Made by a program: the position numbers and the translations under genes. Source: DAOQTX01 sp035340715 (GTDB lineage: Bacteria; Bacteroidota; Bacteroidia; AKYH767-A; OLB10). From it: a DNA stretch of 64,000 nucleotides. Location: positions 19,305 to 83,304 of the forward strand of contig DAOQTX010000002.1 of assembly GCA_035340715.1 (NCBI GenBank), given 5' to 3'. How positions within the stretch are numbered: the stretch's first letter is position 1; every line of letters begins with the position of its first letter. Below, one piece after another: positions 1 to 8,684 of this stretch. A model generated the notes under the pieces. That model saw only the letters and a program-made list of their open reading frames with translations, had not been told where the DNA came from and ran no database searches.

Positions 1-136
1 TGTATTGATAAGGGTTAGGAGGCACCTTAGTAATCCAATGACCAAAGTATTTGCCGGATGTCAACTTTTGAAGTATATACTCCAAAGGCATCCACTTGAA
101 CATTGTCCTGATCAAATTTAACAAACTCGACTTCAT
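1..136 (-). CDS. 5' end of a protein, possibly FkbM-family methyltransferase (partial)
   Basis: An open minus-strand frame starts at ATG (134-136) and runs without a stop off the left edge, giving 45 residues. It contains a basic amphipathic start, the stretch MPLEYILQKLTSGKY and then the segment KVPPNPYQY. A Pro-Pro-Asn segment followed by a short aromatic run before the first strand resembles the N-terminus of FkbM-type SAM-dependent methyltransferases, which often sit in glycan loci. The SAM-binding domain lies outside the window, so this identification is a guess. That it is coding is better supported, by codon use and the divergent arrangement with the peptidase gene at 285. Confidence 0.45.
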   Translation of the reverse strand, partial: MKSSLLNLIRTMFKWMPLEYILQKLTSGKYFGHWITKVPPNPYQY

Positions 137-284
137 GATACGAAAATATAAAGAGCCTTTAATTCTTTAAATAATATTTATAATAATATTGAGTTTAATG
201 CTCTAAAACCATTGTTTTCATTGAAAACAGTAGTATTTACAATTTCATTATCCTATATTTATTGCTTAATTAAAAAAAACCAAA
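137..284. promoter_or_regulatory. Divergent intergenic region upstream of the M16 peptidase
   Basis: About 150 bp of very AT-rich DNA separates two divergent starts. It holds a short perfect hairpin, TGTTTTC-ATT-GAAAACA (213-229), and a TATATTTA box at 254-261 that is one base from the Bacteroidota -7 consensus TAnnTTTG. I see no matching TTTG at the right distance, so the promoter call is weak. Confidence 0.3.
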
Positions 285-3098
285 ATGAAACAACTTAGAT
301 TACTTAGCTTTTTTATCATCAGTGTCTTCGTGTGCACAAGTACTGTTGAAGCACAAAAGAAAAAGGACACTAAAACCAATTCCCAAACTCAAACTACGGT
401 AGCTGCGATCGCACAAACAGAAACTTCAGTACCTAAAAAGATCACCACCGTTGAAGGAATAACGGAATATAATCTTTCAAATGGTTTACGAGTGTTATTG
501 TTTCCAGATCAATCTAAGCCTACCATTACTGTAAATATTACCTATTTGGTTGGTTCGAGACATGAGGGTTACGGAGAATCAGGCATGGCTCACTTGTTGG
601 AACATATGGTGTTTAAAGGTTCAACTAATCATCCTAACATACCACAGGAATTAAGTTCTCATGGAGCTCGTCCAAATGGAACCACTTGGTTGGATCGTAC
701 AAATTATTTTGAAACGTTTTCCGCTACTGATGAAAACCTCCGTTGGGCTTTGAGTCTGGAAAGTGATCGAATGATCAATTCATTTATTAAGAAGGAAGAT
801 TTAGAGTCTGAATTTTCTGTAGTTCGAAATGAGTTTGAATCTGGAGAAAACAATCCTGAAGGTGTGCTGATGGAAAGAGTTATGTCCACTGGATATTTAT
901 GGCACAATTATGGAAAAAGCACCATTGGTTCAAAAGAAGATATTGAGCGAGTACCGATAGAAAATCTTCGTGCTTTTTATAAAAAATATTATCAACCTGA
1001 TAACGCTGTTTTAACCATTGCAGGAAAAATTGATCAAGATGCTACCATAAAATTAGTGAATGAATATTTTGGTAAAATTCCTCGCCCTACCAGAGAGCTA
1101 CAACCAACCTATACGGTTGAACCAACACAAGATGGTGAGCGATTTGTTGAATTGAGAAGAGTAGGTGATGTTCAAGTTGTAGCAGCTGGATATCATATCC
1201 CTTCAGGTGCTCATGCTGATTATGCCGCAGTAGAAGTTTTAACTGAAGTATTAACCAACGAACCTTCCGGACGATTGTATAAAGCTTTAGTTGAGTCTAA
1301 AAAAGCGAGCGCTACATATGGATATTCTCTTCAATTGAAAGATCCGGGTTACGCTTATTTTGCGGCTCAAGTATTAAAGGATAAATCACTTACAGATGCC
1401 AATACTACTATGATGAGCGTGTTTGACAATTTAAGTTCGAACAAAATAACTGATGAAGAAGTAACACGCGCGAAAAATACCATCATTAAGTATTTTGAAT
1501 TAATGTACAATAATAGCGATCGAGTAGGCTTGACTTTAAGTGAATACATAGCTCAGGGAGATTGGCGCTTGTGGTTTTTATATCGCGATGCAGTTGAGAA
1601 AGTAACTGCCGATGATGTGAATCGTGTAGCACAAGCTTATTTTAAACCAAGCAACCGTACAGTAGGAACATTTATTCCGGTTGATAAACCTGATCGTGCC
1701 ACTATACCTGCATCACCAGATGTAACGGCCTTGGTTAAAGATTATAAGGGCAAAGCAGCATTGGCTGAAGCTGAAGCTTTTGATCCTTCGTGTGCGAATA
1801 TTGACAAGCGTACTACAAAAGGAACTATCCCGGGTGGAGCTAAATATGCTTTTCTAACAAAATCTACTCGAGGAAGTAGTGTTAATGCTCAAATAAAATT
1901 ATTCTTAGGTTCAGAGAAATCATTAGTTGGAAAAGGGTTGACAGCAGAGTATTGTGCATCTATGCTAAAGCGTGGAACCAAGACTAAAAGCTATCAACAA
2001 ATTAATGATGCTTTCGATAGCATGAAAGCAAGCGTTAGTATTTCTGGTTCAGGACAAACGTTAACGGTGAACATTACAACAGTTAAAGACAGGTTAAACG
2101 AAGTTATGGCGCTAGTGAACGATATACTTCGTAATCCATCTTTCCCTGCCGATGAGTTTGATAAAATGAAAGAAGAAGATTTGGCTTCTATTGACCAGTC
2201 AAAATCCGATCCACAATCATTAGCCATCAATACTTTCACAAGAATGATGAACAACTATGATAAAAGCGATTATCGTTATACCATGACTTTCGAAGAGAAA
2301 TCTTCTGCTTTGAAGGCATTGAAGTTGGAAGATGTAAAGAAATTTTATACCGACTTTTATAATGGATCAAATGCAACAGTTGCGGTAGTTGGAGATTTTG
2401 ATGCAGAAGCTACCGCCAAAGGGTTAAGTTCGATGTTGGCCAATTGGACTAGTACTCAAACATACAGCAGAGATGCGAATAAGTCATTTAATAATCCAGC
2501 CAAAGTTGAGAAGTTGAATACTCCTGATAAGGCGAATGCCATGATGATTTGTGGACATGATATGAACATTAAAGATGATAATGCAGATTATCCTTCATTA
2601 ATTATTGGGAACTACATGTTGGGCGGTGGATTCTTAAACAGTCGATTGGCAACAAGAATACGTCAAAAAGAAGGAATCAGCTATGGAGTAGGTTCGCAAT
2701 TGCGTGCCGATGCTAAAGATGAAAGCGGTTCATTCATCTCATATGCTATTTATAACCCGGATAATTCAGCAAAATTAATTGAAGCATACAAAGACGAACT
2801 AAACAAAATGTTGACAAGCGGATTTACTTCAGATGAGTTAAAAGATGCAATATCTGGATATTTGCAAGGTCAAAATGTTAGTCGTTCACAAGATCGAACA
2901 TTGGCTTCGAGACTAAACAGCTATTTGGAATACAATAGAACATTTGCTTGGGATGAAAACATCGAAAAAGCGATTTCTACTTTAAATGTGGATCAGGTTA
3001 ATACAGCAATGAAAAAGTGGATTAGCCCTACAAATATAAGCTATGTAGAAGCTGGTGATTTTAATCGTATGAAAGACGATAAGATGAGTCAGGAGTAA
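285..3098 (+). CDS. M16 family zinc metallopeptidase, secreted, two-domain
   Basis: A 937-residue protein with a signal peptide (about residues 1-23, ending VEAQ) and a low-complexity linker to about residue 50. The inverted zinc motif HxxEH of the M16 (pitrilysin/insulinase) family is at H103-L-L-E106-H107. Downstream Glu residues in the VVRNEFE segment are expected to supply the third ligand. The second half (about 500-930) is the inactive M16-type domain, with the GGGFLNSRLATRIRQKEG segment that shapes the substrate cavity. Length fits the duplicated Bacteroidota form, placed in the periplasm or on the surface. The family degrades peptides; the substrate here is unknown. It is monocistronic, with a strong terminator 22 bp downstream. 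Confidence 0.93.
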   Translation: MKQLRLLSFFIISVFVCTSTVEAQKKKDTKTNSQTQTTVAAIAQTETSVPKKITTVEGITEYNLSNGLRVLLFPDQSKPTITVNITYLVGSRHEGYGESGMAHLLEHMVFKGSTNHPNIPQELSSHGARPNGTTWLDRTNYFETFSATDENLRWALSLESDRMINSFIKKEDLESEFSVVRNEFESGENNPEGVLMERVMSTGYLWHNYGKSTIGSKEDIERVPIENLRAFYKKYYQPDNAVLTIAGKIDQDATIKLVNEYFGKIPRPTRELQPTYTVEPTQDGERFVELRRVGDVQVVAAGYHIPSGAHADYAAVEVLTEVLTNEPSGRLYKALVESKKASATYGYSLQLKDPGYAYFAAQVLKDKSLTDANTTMMSVFDNLSSNKITDEEVTRAKNTIIKYFELMYNNSDRVGLTLSEYIAQGDWRLWFLYRDAVEKVTADDVNRVAQAYFKPSNRTVGTFIPVDKPDRATIPASPDVTALVKDYKGKAALAEAEAFDPSCANIDKRTTKGTIPGGAKYAFLTKSTRGSSVNAQIKLFLGSEKSLVGKGLTAEYCASMLKRGTKTKSYQQINDAFDSMKASVSISGSGQTLTVNITTVKDRLNEVMALVNDILRNPSFPADEFDKMKEEDLASIDQSKSDPQSLAINTFTRMMNNYDKSDYRYTMTFEEKSSALKALKLEDVKKFYTDFYNGSNATVAVVGDFDAEATAKGLSSMLANWTSTQTYSRDANKSFNNPAKVEKLNTPDKANAMMICGHDMNIKDDNADYPSLIIGNYMLGGGFLNSRLATRIRQKEGISYGVGSQLRADAKDESGSFISYAIYNPDNSAKLIEAYKDELNKMLTSGFTSDELKDAISGYLQGQNVSRSQDRTLASRLNSYLEYNRTFAWDENIEKAISTLNVDQVNTAMKKWISPTNISYVEAGDFNRMKDDKMSQE

Positions 3099-3120
3099 GC
3101 TTATTGACAAAGAGACATAG

Positions 3121-3152
3121 AACGGATACTGAATTTCAGTATCCGTTTTTTT
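3121..3152. terminator. Rho-independent terminator after the M16 peptidase gene
   Basis: A 13-bp perfect inverted repeat (AACGGATACTGAA at 3121-3133 and its complement at 3135-3147) runs directly into a T-rich tail on the plus strand. The tail overlaps the stop codon of the opposing hydrolase gene. On the minus strand the stem is preceded by few A residues, so it mainly serves the plus strand. Confidence 0.85.
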
Positions 3153-3849
3153 ATGAAATAAAATTTGAAATGTTGCTTATTAAATCTTGTATAGAGATTG
3201 ATTCAAAAGAATGCTTGGCCTGCATGTAGGAACAGTAACTAAATTGACTACTGATACGGCATAAAGATTGATATTCTTCAGCACTTACAAAAGTGTCAAG
3301 TTCACTCCTGGAGAGTAATATTGGTCGATTTATATTTCTTAAACCTTCATTAAATGCATTGCGGTTTTCTACTAAAGAAGCAAGAAATTGTTTGGTACTA
3401 TCCAACAAATCTATTGCAGAAATTGGTGCATGAAGCGAATCCAAACTTTTGATAAAACCTGGAATTTTTTCACACATTTTATCGTAGTTCAATTTATGAA
3501 GCTCGTTTTGAAGAACTACAGGATTCCAATCAAGTTTGGTGTTGACCAAAATAATCCCTTTTGGATCGATCACATTTTGAATCAATGCATGCATTGCAAC
3601 ATATCCTCCCATACTATAACCGAGAATGAAATATTCTTTTTTCTTAAACGTACTTGCGATAAACTCTTTGAGTTGATTGGAGAGTGACTCCAGAGTAAAT
3701 GCTTCATGGCTACCTCCATGCCCATGAAATGTAAATCGAGATAAATTAAATGAAGATGAACCTTCAAGGAATAATGAATCGAATTGCCTTTCTGTAGCAA
3801 GTGCTCCGTGTAGACAAATAATATTTACTTTCGAATTAAACTTCTTCAT
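3151..3849 (-). CDS. Alpha/beta-hydrolase fold protein
   Basis: A 232-residue cytoplasmic protein starting at ATG 3849; a TTG one codon earlier is possible. It has the oxyanion-loop motif LHG (H14-G15) and the nucleophile elbow G-Y-S79-M-G-G. A His near the C-terminus (AKHSF) is the likely triad base, and an Asp sits before it (SELDTFV). Size and layout match small carboxylesterase or MenH-like hydrolases, but nothing fixes a substrate. It overlaps the end of the carbonic anhydrase gene by 14 bp, so the two are probably co-transcribed and translationally coupled. I would not name it menH, because no menaquinone gene is nearby. Confidence 0.8.
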   Translation of the reverse strand: MKKFNSKVNIICLHGALATERQFDSLFLEGSSSFNLSRFTFHGHGGSHEAFTLESLSNQLKEFIASTFKKKEYFILGYSMGGYVAMHALIQNVIDPKGIILVNTKLDWNPVVLQNELHKLNYDKMCEKIPGFIKSLDSLHAPISAIDLLDSTKQFLASLVENRNAFNEGLRNINRPILLSRSELDTFVSAEEYQSLCRISSQFSYCSYMQAKHSFESISIQDLISNISNFIS

Positions 3850-4468
3850 CAAAAAACTCTACCAATCCATTGGTAACATTGTAATAAGCTCCTACGATTC
3901 CTACTTTCTTACTTGCTATCAAATCACCTAAGATTTGACTTTTCATTTTGATGTTATTGATTGTTAAGTCTATATGAATATGACTTACTTCGTTTACAAA
4001 CTCTTCATTGCTGCTGTTATGAATTTGATGCTTCTCCTTTGCTTTATCAACTGCAGGTTTTAGTTTGGATAATAAATGTGTCAAATGACCAAGTTTTACA
4101 TCATCACAAGCTCCATTTATGGCTCCGCAACGTGTATGCCCCATTACTACTATAAGTTTTGCTCCGGCAACTAGACAGGCAAACTCCATTGAACCTAATA
4201 TATCTTCGTTTAAAATATTACCCGCAATGCGTATAGAAAAAACATCTCCCAATCCTTGATCAAATATCAACTCTGCGGAAGTTCTTGAGTCAATACAACT
4301 CAATATGGCTGCTACCGGAAATTGACCATCACTGGTTTGGTTAACCTGACTCAATAAGTTTCGATTCGCTTTTAGGTTATTAATAAATCGTTGGTTCCCG
4401 TCTTTTAACATATTGAGAACATCTAGGGGTGAAAGTTTTTCTTGTTTATCTTTATTGATAGTATTCAT
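3836..4468 (-). CDS. Beta-class carbonic anhydrase
   Basis: Interconverts CO2 and bicarbonate. The 210-residue protein (ATG at 4468; an in-frame ATG at 4489 would add seven residues) carries the full beta-class signature. Zinc ligands are C58 in SCIDSR, H111 and C114 in GHTRCG, with the Asp60-Arg62 dyad between them. The GHTRCGAINGA segment is typical. It has no signal peptide and is expected in the cytoplasm. It is the first gene of a two-gene unit with the alpha/beta hydrolase. The upstream DNA is AT-rich with no unambiguous promoter. Confidence 0.93.
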   Translation of the reverse strand: MNTINKDKQEKLSPLDVLNMLKDGNQRFINNLKANRNLLSQVNQTSDGQFPVAAILSCIDSRTSAELIFDQGLGDVFSIRIAGNILNEDILGSMEFACLVAGAKLIVVMGHTRCGAINGACDDVKLGHLTHLLSKLKPAVDKAKEKHQIHNSSNEEFVNEVSHIHIDLTINNIKMKSQILGDLIASKKVGIVGAYYNVTNGLVEFFDEEV

Positions 4469-4581
4469 AATAATTTTTGAAAAATACAAAACCTATCACA
4501 CATTATGTATATGAAAAATAGCTCTTCTTAATTGTTTTGATAGTTATTCAATCTTTCTTTTATTCATTTTATACTGAATAG

Positions 4582-4824
4582 ATACTATACAGCTATAATC
4601 ATGACATTGCATCACTATTCAATTATGAAAATTTGAATAAACATGATGCTGCAGATATAGTCGTCTCAAATAAGCTGCCACAATTGGGTGGTGATGGTGG
4701 TGTAATTGTTCTTGATACAAAAGGCAACTTTCATATGACGTTTTGCACTGATGGTATGTATAGAGGTTTTATCAATTCTAATGATAAACCTCATGTTTTT
4801 ATCTATCAAGATGAAATACACTAA
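4582..4824 (+). pseudogene. C-terminal remnant of an isoaspartyl peptidase/L-asparaginase gene
   Basis: Read in frame from 4582, the translation gives HDIASLFNYENLNKHDAAD, then NKLPQLGGDGGVIVLD and TDGMYRGFI. This matches the last ~75 residues of plant-type (Ntn) asparaginases, including the substrate-loop GGDGG and the terminal GMYRG. An in-frame TAG (4579-4581) stops the homology upstream. There is no N-terminal half and no catalytic Thr region in the preceding ~110 bp, which instead reach the carbonic anhydrase start. The only usable start is a TTG at 4633. I read it as a truncated, decaying gene; a small functional peptide is unlikely because the fragment lacks the nucleophile. Confidence 0.75.
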
Positions 4825-4885
4825 ACACTAAAGCTGTTGTTAAAATTTAATTAGAGAATAAAGGTCTTTAACTCAATTAAAAACC

Positions 4886-4893
4886 TATTTTTG
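4886..4893 (+). promoter_or_regulatory. Predicted -7 box (TATTTTTG) of the desaturase gene
   Basis: A perfect match to the Bacteroidota -7 consensus TAnnTTTG, 18 bp before the ATG at 4912. It implies a very short leader of about 10-15 nt. No clear TTTG is seen near -33. This box is one reason to reject the earlier TTG (4891) as the start. Confidence 0.5.
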
Positions 4894-4911
4894 CACAAAT
4901 CTGATAATTTA

Positions 4912-6009
4912 ATGGCAGAATCAATACATAAAACGCTAAGCTACTTAAAGCCAGTCGATAAAGACTTCTTCAAAACCTTGAAGGAAAGAGTAGATGCATA
5001 TTTTATTCAAAATAAGATTGAAAAATCTGGTGATTGGAGAATGAAATTGAAGACGGTGGCTATGCTGACCATGTATTTTGTTCCTTATTTTTTAATCGTT
5101 ACCGATCATCATTACAATATAGGCGTCTATTTTTTGCTTTGGGTTATTATGGGTTTTGGAATGGCCGGTATAGGTTTATCCGTTATGCACGATGCCATAC
5201 ATGGAGCCTATTCTTCAAATAAGACTTTAAATAAAGTTGTTGGTGAGGTAATTAACCTGATTGGGGGATATTCTATTAATTGGAAAATTCAACACAATGT
5301 TTTACATCATGCATTTACCAATGTTCATGGTGTTGATGAAGATATAGATGCAGGGAAATTGTTGCGTTTTTCACCCCATGCCGAGAGATTTTCTTTTCAT
5401 AGATTTCAACATGTATATGCATGGTTTTTATACGGATTAATGACTTTATTCTGGGCAACCGGAAAAGATTTTACTCAACTCAAGCGATACTATAACATGG
5501 GCTTAGTAAAAACAAAAGTGTTGTATCGTAAAAAGGTTGCATTATTGATTCTTGTTAAATCTTTGTACTATATCTATGTGATTGGAATTCCATTGGTGTT
5601 TAGTTCACTGCCTTGGTATTTTACAATTCTCGGATTTTTAAGCATGCATTTTACAGCAGGGTTAATCTTATCTTCAATTTTTCAGCCGGCTCATGTGATG
5701 GAGACTTCAGACTTTCCAAATCCGGGTAAAAACGGAACAATTGAAAATACATGGGCGATGAATCAACTTCAAAACACCTGTAATTTTGCCCCAAAGAGTA
5801 GACTTTTTTCATGGTATGTAGGAGGACTCAATTTTCAGATAGAACATCATTTGTTTCCGAATATATGCCATATTCATTACAAAAAACTTTCTGCCATTGT
5901 ACAGCAAGTAACTGCCGAGTTTCAGTTGCCTTATTATGTTCTGCCTACGTTTGCTAAAGCATTAGTGGATCATGGTGTAATGCTAAAAAAGCTAGGTCAA
6001 ACCAACTGA
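4912..6009 (+). CDS. Membrane fatty-acid (acyl-CoA/acyl-lipid) desaturase
   Basis: Introduces a double bond into acyl chains using a di-iron centre and O2. The 365-residue protein (ATG 4912) has three His boxes: HDAIH at 93-97, HNVLHH at 128-133 and QIEHH at 309-313. The Q-x-x-HH form of box three is typical of front-end/linoleoyl-CoA desaturases such as delta-6-like enzymes. Hydrophobic spans lie at about 50-65, 73-92 and in the 190-250 region. No N-terminal cytochrome b5 domain is present, so an external electron donor is needed. It is preceded by its own promoter box. The regiochemistry cannot be told from sequence. Confidence 0.92.
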   Translation: MAESIHKTLSYLKPVDKDFFKTLKERVDAYFIQNKIEKSGDWRMKLKTVAMLTMYFVPYFLIVTDHHYNIGVYFLLWVIMGFGMAGIGLSVMHDAIHGAYSSNKTLNKVVGEVINLIGGYSINWKIQHNVLHHAFTNVHGVDEDIDAGKLLRFSPHAERFSFHRFQHVYAWFLYGLMTLFWATGKDFTQLKRYYNMGLVKTKVLYRKKVALLILVKSLYYIYVIGIPLVFSSLPWYFTILGFLSMHFTAGLILSSIFQPAHVMETSDFPNPGKNGTIENTWAMNQLQNTCNFAPKSRLFSWYVGGLNFQIEHHLFPNICHIHYKKLSAIVQQVTAEFQLPYYVLPTFAKALVDHGVMLKKLGQTN

Positions 6010-6028
6010 TTCATCTGATTTCCATTTC

Positions 6029-6064
6029 AAGTATTGATCGTTTAGTAGTCATTCAATACTTTTA
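6029..6064 (+). terminator. Weak hairpin between desaturase and DUF4197 genes
   Basis: A 9-bp perfect inverted repeat (AAGTATTGA, 6029-6037; TCAATACTT, 6053-6061) with a 15-nt loop and only three T residues after it. It could be a weak terminator or an mRNA stability element. It lies immediately before the ATG at 6069. Confidence 0.35.
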
Positions 6065-6068
6065 TAAA

Positions 6069-6770
6069 ATGAAAAATAATTTCTTAGCGGTTTTGCTGGC
6101 AGCCTCTTGTCTTTTTTTTTCTTGTAATACAGCAACACAAATATTAAGTACTCTTCCTACACCCTTAACGGAATATGAAGTTGTTGAAGGGCTAAAAGAA
6201 GCGTTAACTATTGGAAGTAACAATGCAGGAAATCTATTGCATAAAGAAGATGCATTCTTTAAAAATCAAATCATAAAAATTCTCTTTCCACCTGAAGTAG
6301 CCGATATGGAGAAAAAGCTCAGGGCGATTGGTATGGGTTCAGAGATCGATAAATTAATTCTTACTATGAATAGAGCTGCAGAAAAGGCAGCGGTTGAAGC
6401 CATCCCTATATTTTCAAATGCTGTAGCTCAAATGAGTATTCAGGATGGTATGACCATTTTGAAAGGAAAAGACAATGAAGCAACTCTTTATCTGAAGAAA
6501 CATACGTATGAGTCTTTGAAGAATGCATTTCAACCTAAAGTTAAAGAGTCTCTTAACTCAGTAGGTTTCTTTTCTATTTGGAATCCGTTGATGAATACGT
6601 ATAATCAACTTCCATTTATAACTAAAGTAGATCCAGATTTGGATAAATATGTTACTGAAAAATCATTAGACGGCCTGTTTGTTACCTTAGCAAAGGAGGA
6701 ATATAAAATTAGAAAGGACCCGGTGGCCCGAGTAACAGATTTATTGAAGAAAGTATTCGGCTCAATTTGA
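6069..6770 (+). CDS. DUF4197 lipoprotein
   Basis: A 233-residue predicted lipoprotein. A hydrophobic signal is followed by the lipobox L-F-F-S-C at about residues 16-20, so the mature protein starts at Cys. The rest is helical and matches DUF4197 by the opening TEYEVVEGLKEALTIG, the central AEKAAVEAIPIF and the LDGLFVTLAKEEYKIRKDP end segment. The function of DUF4197 is unknown; it occurs as a periplasmic or lipid-anchored protein in Bacteroidota and Proteobacteria. The gene stands alone between weakly structured spacers. Confidence 0.85.
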   Translation: MKNNFLAVLLAASCLFFSCNTATQILSTLPTPLTEYEVVEGLKEALTIGSNNAGNLLHKEDAFFKNQIIKILFPPEVADMEKKLRAIGMGSEIDKLILTMNRAAEKAAVEAIPIFSNAVAQMSIQDGMTILKGKDNEATLYLKKHTYESLKNAFQPKVKESLNSVGFFSIWNPLMNTYNQLPFITKVDPDLDKYVTEKSLDGLFVTLAKEEYKIRKDPVARVTDLLKKVFGSI

Positions 6771-6824
6771 TGTTCATCCTTAGTTCAGTATACACACGTA
6801 CATTACATAAAACGATAATAGCGC

Positions 6825-7274
6825 ATGAAATATCTTAGTTGTTTCTTAATTTATTTTTCTTTGTTGGCTAATGCAGTTACAGCGCAAAGCATATCACCAA
6901 CCACTACAGATGAGTATCAATTTTGCACAGTTGGATATCGAATTCAATTGCAAACTAAATTAGATATGAAACAAGGTTACTCGTTAAAGGATTTGCCAGA
7001 GATAGATCATGTGGTTCGTAAAATGGAATTCAAAGCCTTATTTAGAAAAGGAGAAACTAAGCCTTGCGCTATCATCATGATTTATTCTCTTCCACGTGTG
7101 GCTCCTGTCTATTATTGTTTACCTACTTATGATGCAGATCAAGCCCTATGGGATTTGTTCTACAGCAGTTTAGAATCGAAAGAAGAAAATCCAATGGATA
7201 AGCTGCATTTCTTCTCATATTGCATAGCCAAAGCGGGAATGTATTTAAGCAATCCTAATTGGGACACAAAATAA
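6825..7274 (+). CDS. Secreted protein of unknown function
   Basis: A 149-residue protein with a clear signal peptide (about residues 1-20, hydrophobic core CFLIYFSLLANAV, cleavage after TAQ). The mature part has three Cys (in QFCTV, KPCAI and YYCLP) plus one near the end, so a disulphide is possible. I recognise no domain. It sits 55 bp downstream of the DUF4197 lipoprotein gene on the same strand and may be co-transcribed with it. Confidence 0.65.
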   Translation: MKYLSCFLIYFSLLANAVTAQSISPTTTDEYQFCTVGYRIQLQTKLDMKQGYSLKDLPEIDHVVRKMEFKALFRKGETKPCAIIMIYSLPRVAPVYYCLPTYDADQALWDLFYSSLESKEENPMDKLHFFSYCIAKAGMYLSNPNWDTK

Positions 7275-7357
7275 GTTCAACAGTTTTCGGCTGATAACAA
7301 ATACAAAGCTTAGTTTTTTCGATTGAATAATTTGTAACCTTGTCATCGAATCGATTT

Positions 7358-8608
7358 ATGGCAAGTCAAAAGCAAGATCCACTATCTTCATTAAGAAAAC
7401 CAGCATTCCGATTTTTTGTTGCCGGTCGCTTTGGTCACTTCTTGGCCATACAAATGGTGATGACTACCATCAATTTGCAAATCTATTTTGAATACATCAA
7501 AAACGTGTTTAAATTAGGTTTATTAGGTTTGGCAGAAGCTGTTCCATTTATACTGCTCAGTTTCTTTACAGGTCTTTTAGCCGATAAGTATTATCGCAAG
7601 AGACTTATACAGTATGGTCAAATTTTATTTTTTATACTAACCGTCATTCTGTATTTGTTTACCACATCTCATTTTGATTATTTGAAACAGTATGGAACAA
7701 CTCCAATTTTTATCATAGTTGTACTTTTGGGAGTTCAACGTGCTTTTATATCTCCTTCCATGCATGCATTCATGGCTCAACTCATTCCAAGGACAGATTA
7801 TGCCAATGCAGCTACTATCAACTCCAGTGCATTTCATATAGCGGCAATAGCTGGTCCTGCTATTAGTGGAATGCTCTATGCATGGGTTGGGGCAGGTACA
7901 TCATATCTTATTTTTTTATCGATCATTGTTTTATCGTATCTGTCTATTCACAAAACACCGGACATTCCTGTTCCTAAAAGTGAAAGTAAAGAGACAGCTT
8001 GGCAAAAGGTTACTGCCGGCATAAAGTTTGTTTATCATAAGCAAGTTTTATTAAGTGCATTGACATTAGATTTATTTGCCGTTTTATTCGGAGGGGCAAT
8101 TGCTTTAATGCCCGCATTTGCAGATCAAGTCTTGAATTCCGGTCCCGAAGTTGCTGGATGGCTCAGAACTGCTCCTGCTATTGGAGCATTGATCATGACT
8201 GTTTATCTCATCTACCATCCGCCCATGACAAAAAGCGGAACGAAAATGTTATGGAATGTTGCAGGTTTCGGATTGGCTACAATTTTGTTTGCATTGTCAA
8301 CAAACCTTTGGCTTAGCCTTTTTTTAATGATGCTCACTGGAGCTTTTGATATGGTGAGTGTAATGATTAGACATACCATTGTACAGTTATTGACACCAGA
8401 TGATATGCGTGGAAGGGTATCTGCTATCAACAGCATCTTTATCGGATCCAGCAATGAAATTGGTGCATTTGAAAGTGGCGTAGCAGCGCGTTTGCTCGGA
8501 TTGATTCCTTCAGTAATATTCGGAGGAATGATGACTATAGCTACCGTTGGGGCAGTATCCTTAAAAGCACCGAAGCTGCGTAAGTTGAATATTTCCGAAA
8601 TCCAATAA
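7358..8608 (+). CDS. MFS transporter, EntS/MFS_3-like exporter
   Basis: A 416-residue polytopic membrane protein with about 12 hydrophobic segments. The start is ATG 7358; a TTG at 7340 is rejected because it lies in a promoter-like TAACCTTG (7335-7342). The cytoplasmic loop between segments 2 and 3 (ADKYYRKRLI) follows the MFS loop pattern G-x-x-x-D-[KR]-x-x-[RK]-[KR]. The second half has PDDMRGRVSAINSIFIG, typical of the EntS/MFS_3 group that exports siderophores, macrolides or related compounds. No biosynthetic gene for such a compound is adjacent, so the substrate is unknown. Confidence 0.88.
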   Translation: MASQKQDPLSSLRKPAFRFFVAGRFGHFLAIQMVMTTINLQIYFEYIKNVFKLGLLGLAEAVPFILLSFFTGLLADKYYRKRLIQYGQILFFILTVILYLFTTSHFDYLKQYGTTPIFIIVVLLGVQRAFISPSMHAFMAQLIPRTDYANAATINSSAFHIAAIAGPAISGMLYAWVGAGTSYLIFLSIIVLSYLSIHKTPDIPVPKSESKETAWQKVTAGIKFVYHKQVLLSALTLDLFAVLFGGAIALMPAFADQVLNSGPEVAGWLRTAPAIGALIMTVYLIYHPPMTKSGTKMLWNVAGFGLATILFALSTNLWLSLFLMMLTGAFDMVSVMIRHTIVQLLTPDDMRGRVSAINSIFIGSSNEIGAFESGVAARLLGLIPSVIFGGMMTIATVGAVSLKAPKLRKLNISEIQ

Positions 8609-8631
8609 TCTTGAAATAAATTGATAAATGA

Positions 8632-8681
8632 TTTGCTTCTTAAAATCTTCAATGATATATTTGTGATATCAAAATAATATC
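8632..8681 (+). promoter_or_regulatory. Promoter with GATAT repeats upstream of the SPFH/RHH pair
   Basis: TTTG (8632-8635), 20 bp, then TATATTTG (8656-8663) is a full match to the Bacteroidota TTTG/TAnnTTTG promoter, 22 bp from the start codon. GATAT at 8654-8658 and again at 8665-8669, followed by inverted ATATC at 8677-8681, gives three half-sites 11-12 bp apart. These overlap the -7 box and the probable start of transcription. This could be an operator, possibly for the small ribbon-helix-helix protein of the operon; that link is inference. Confidence 0.55.
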
Positions 8682-8684
8682 ACC

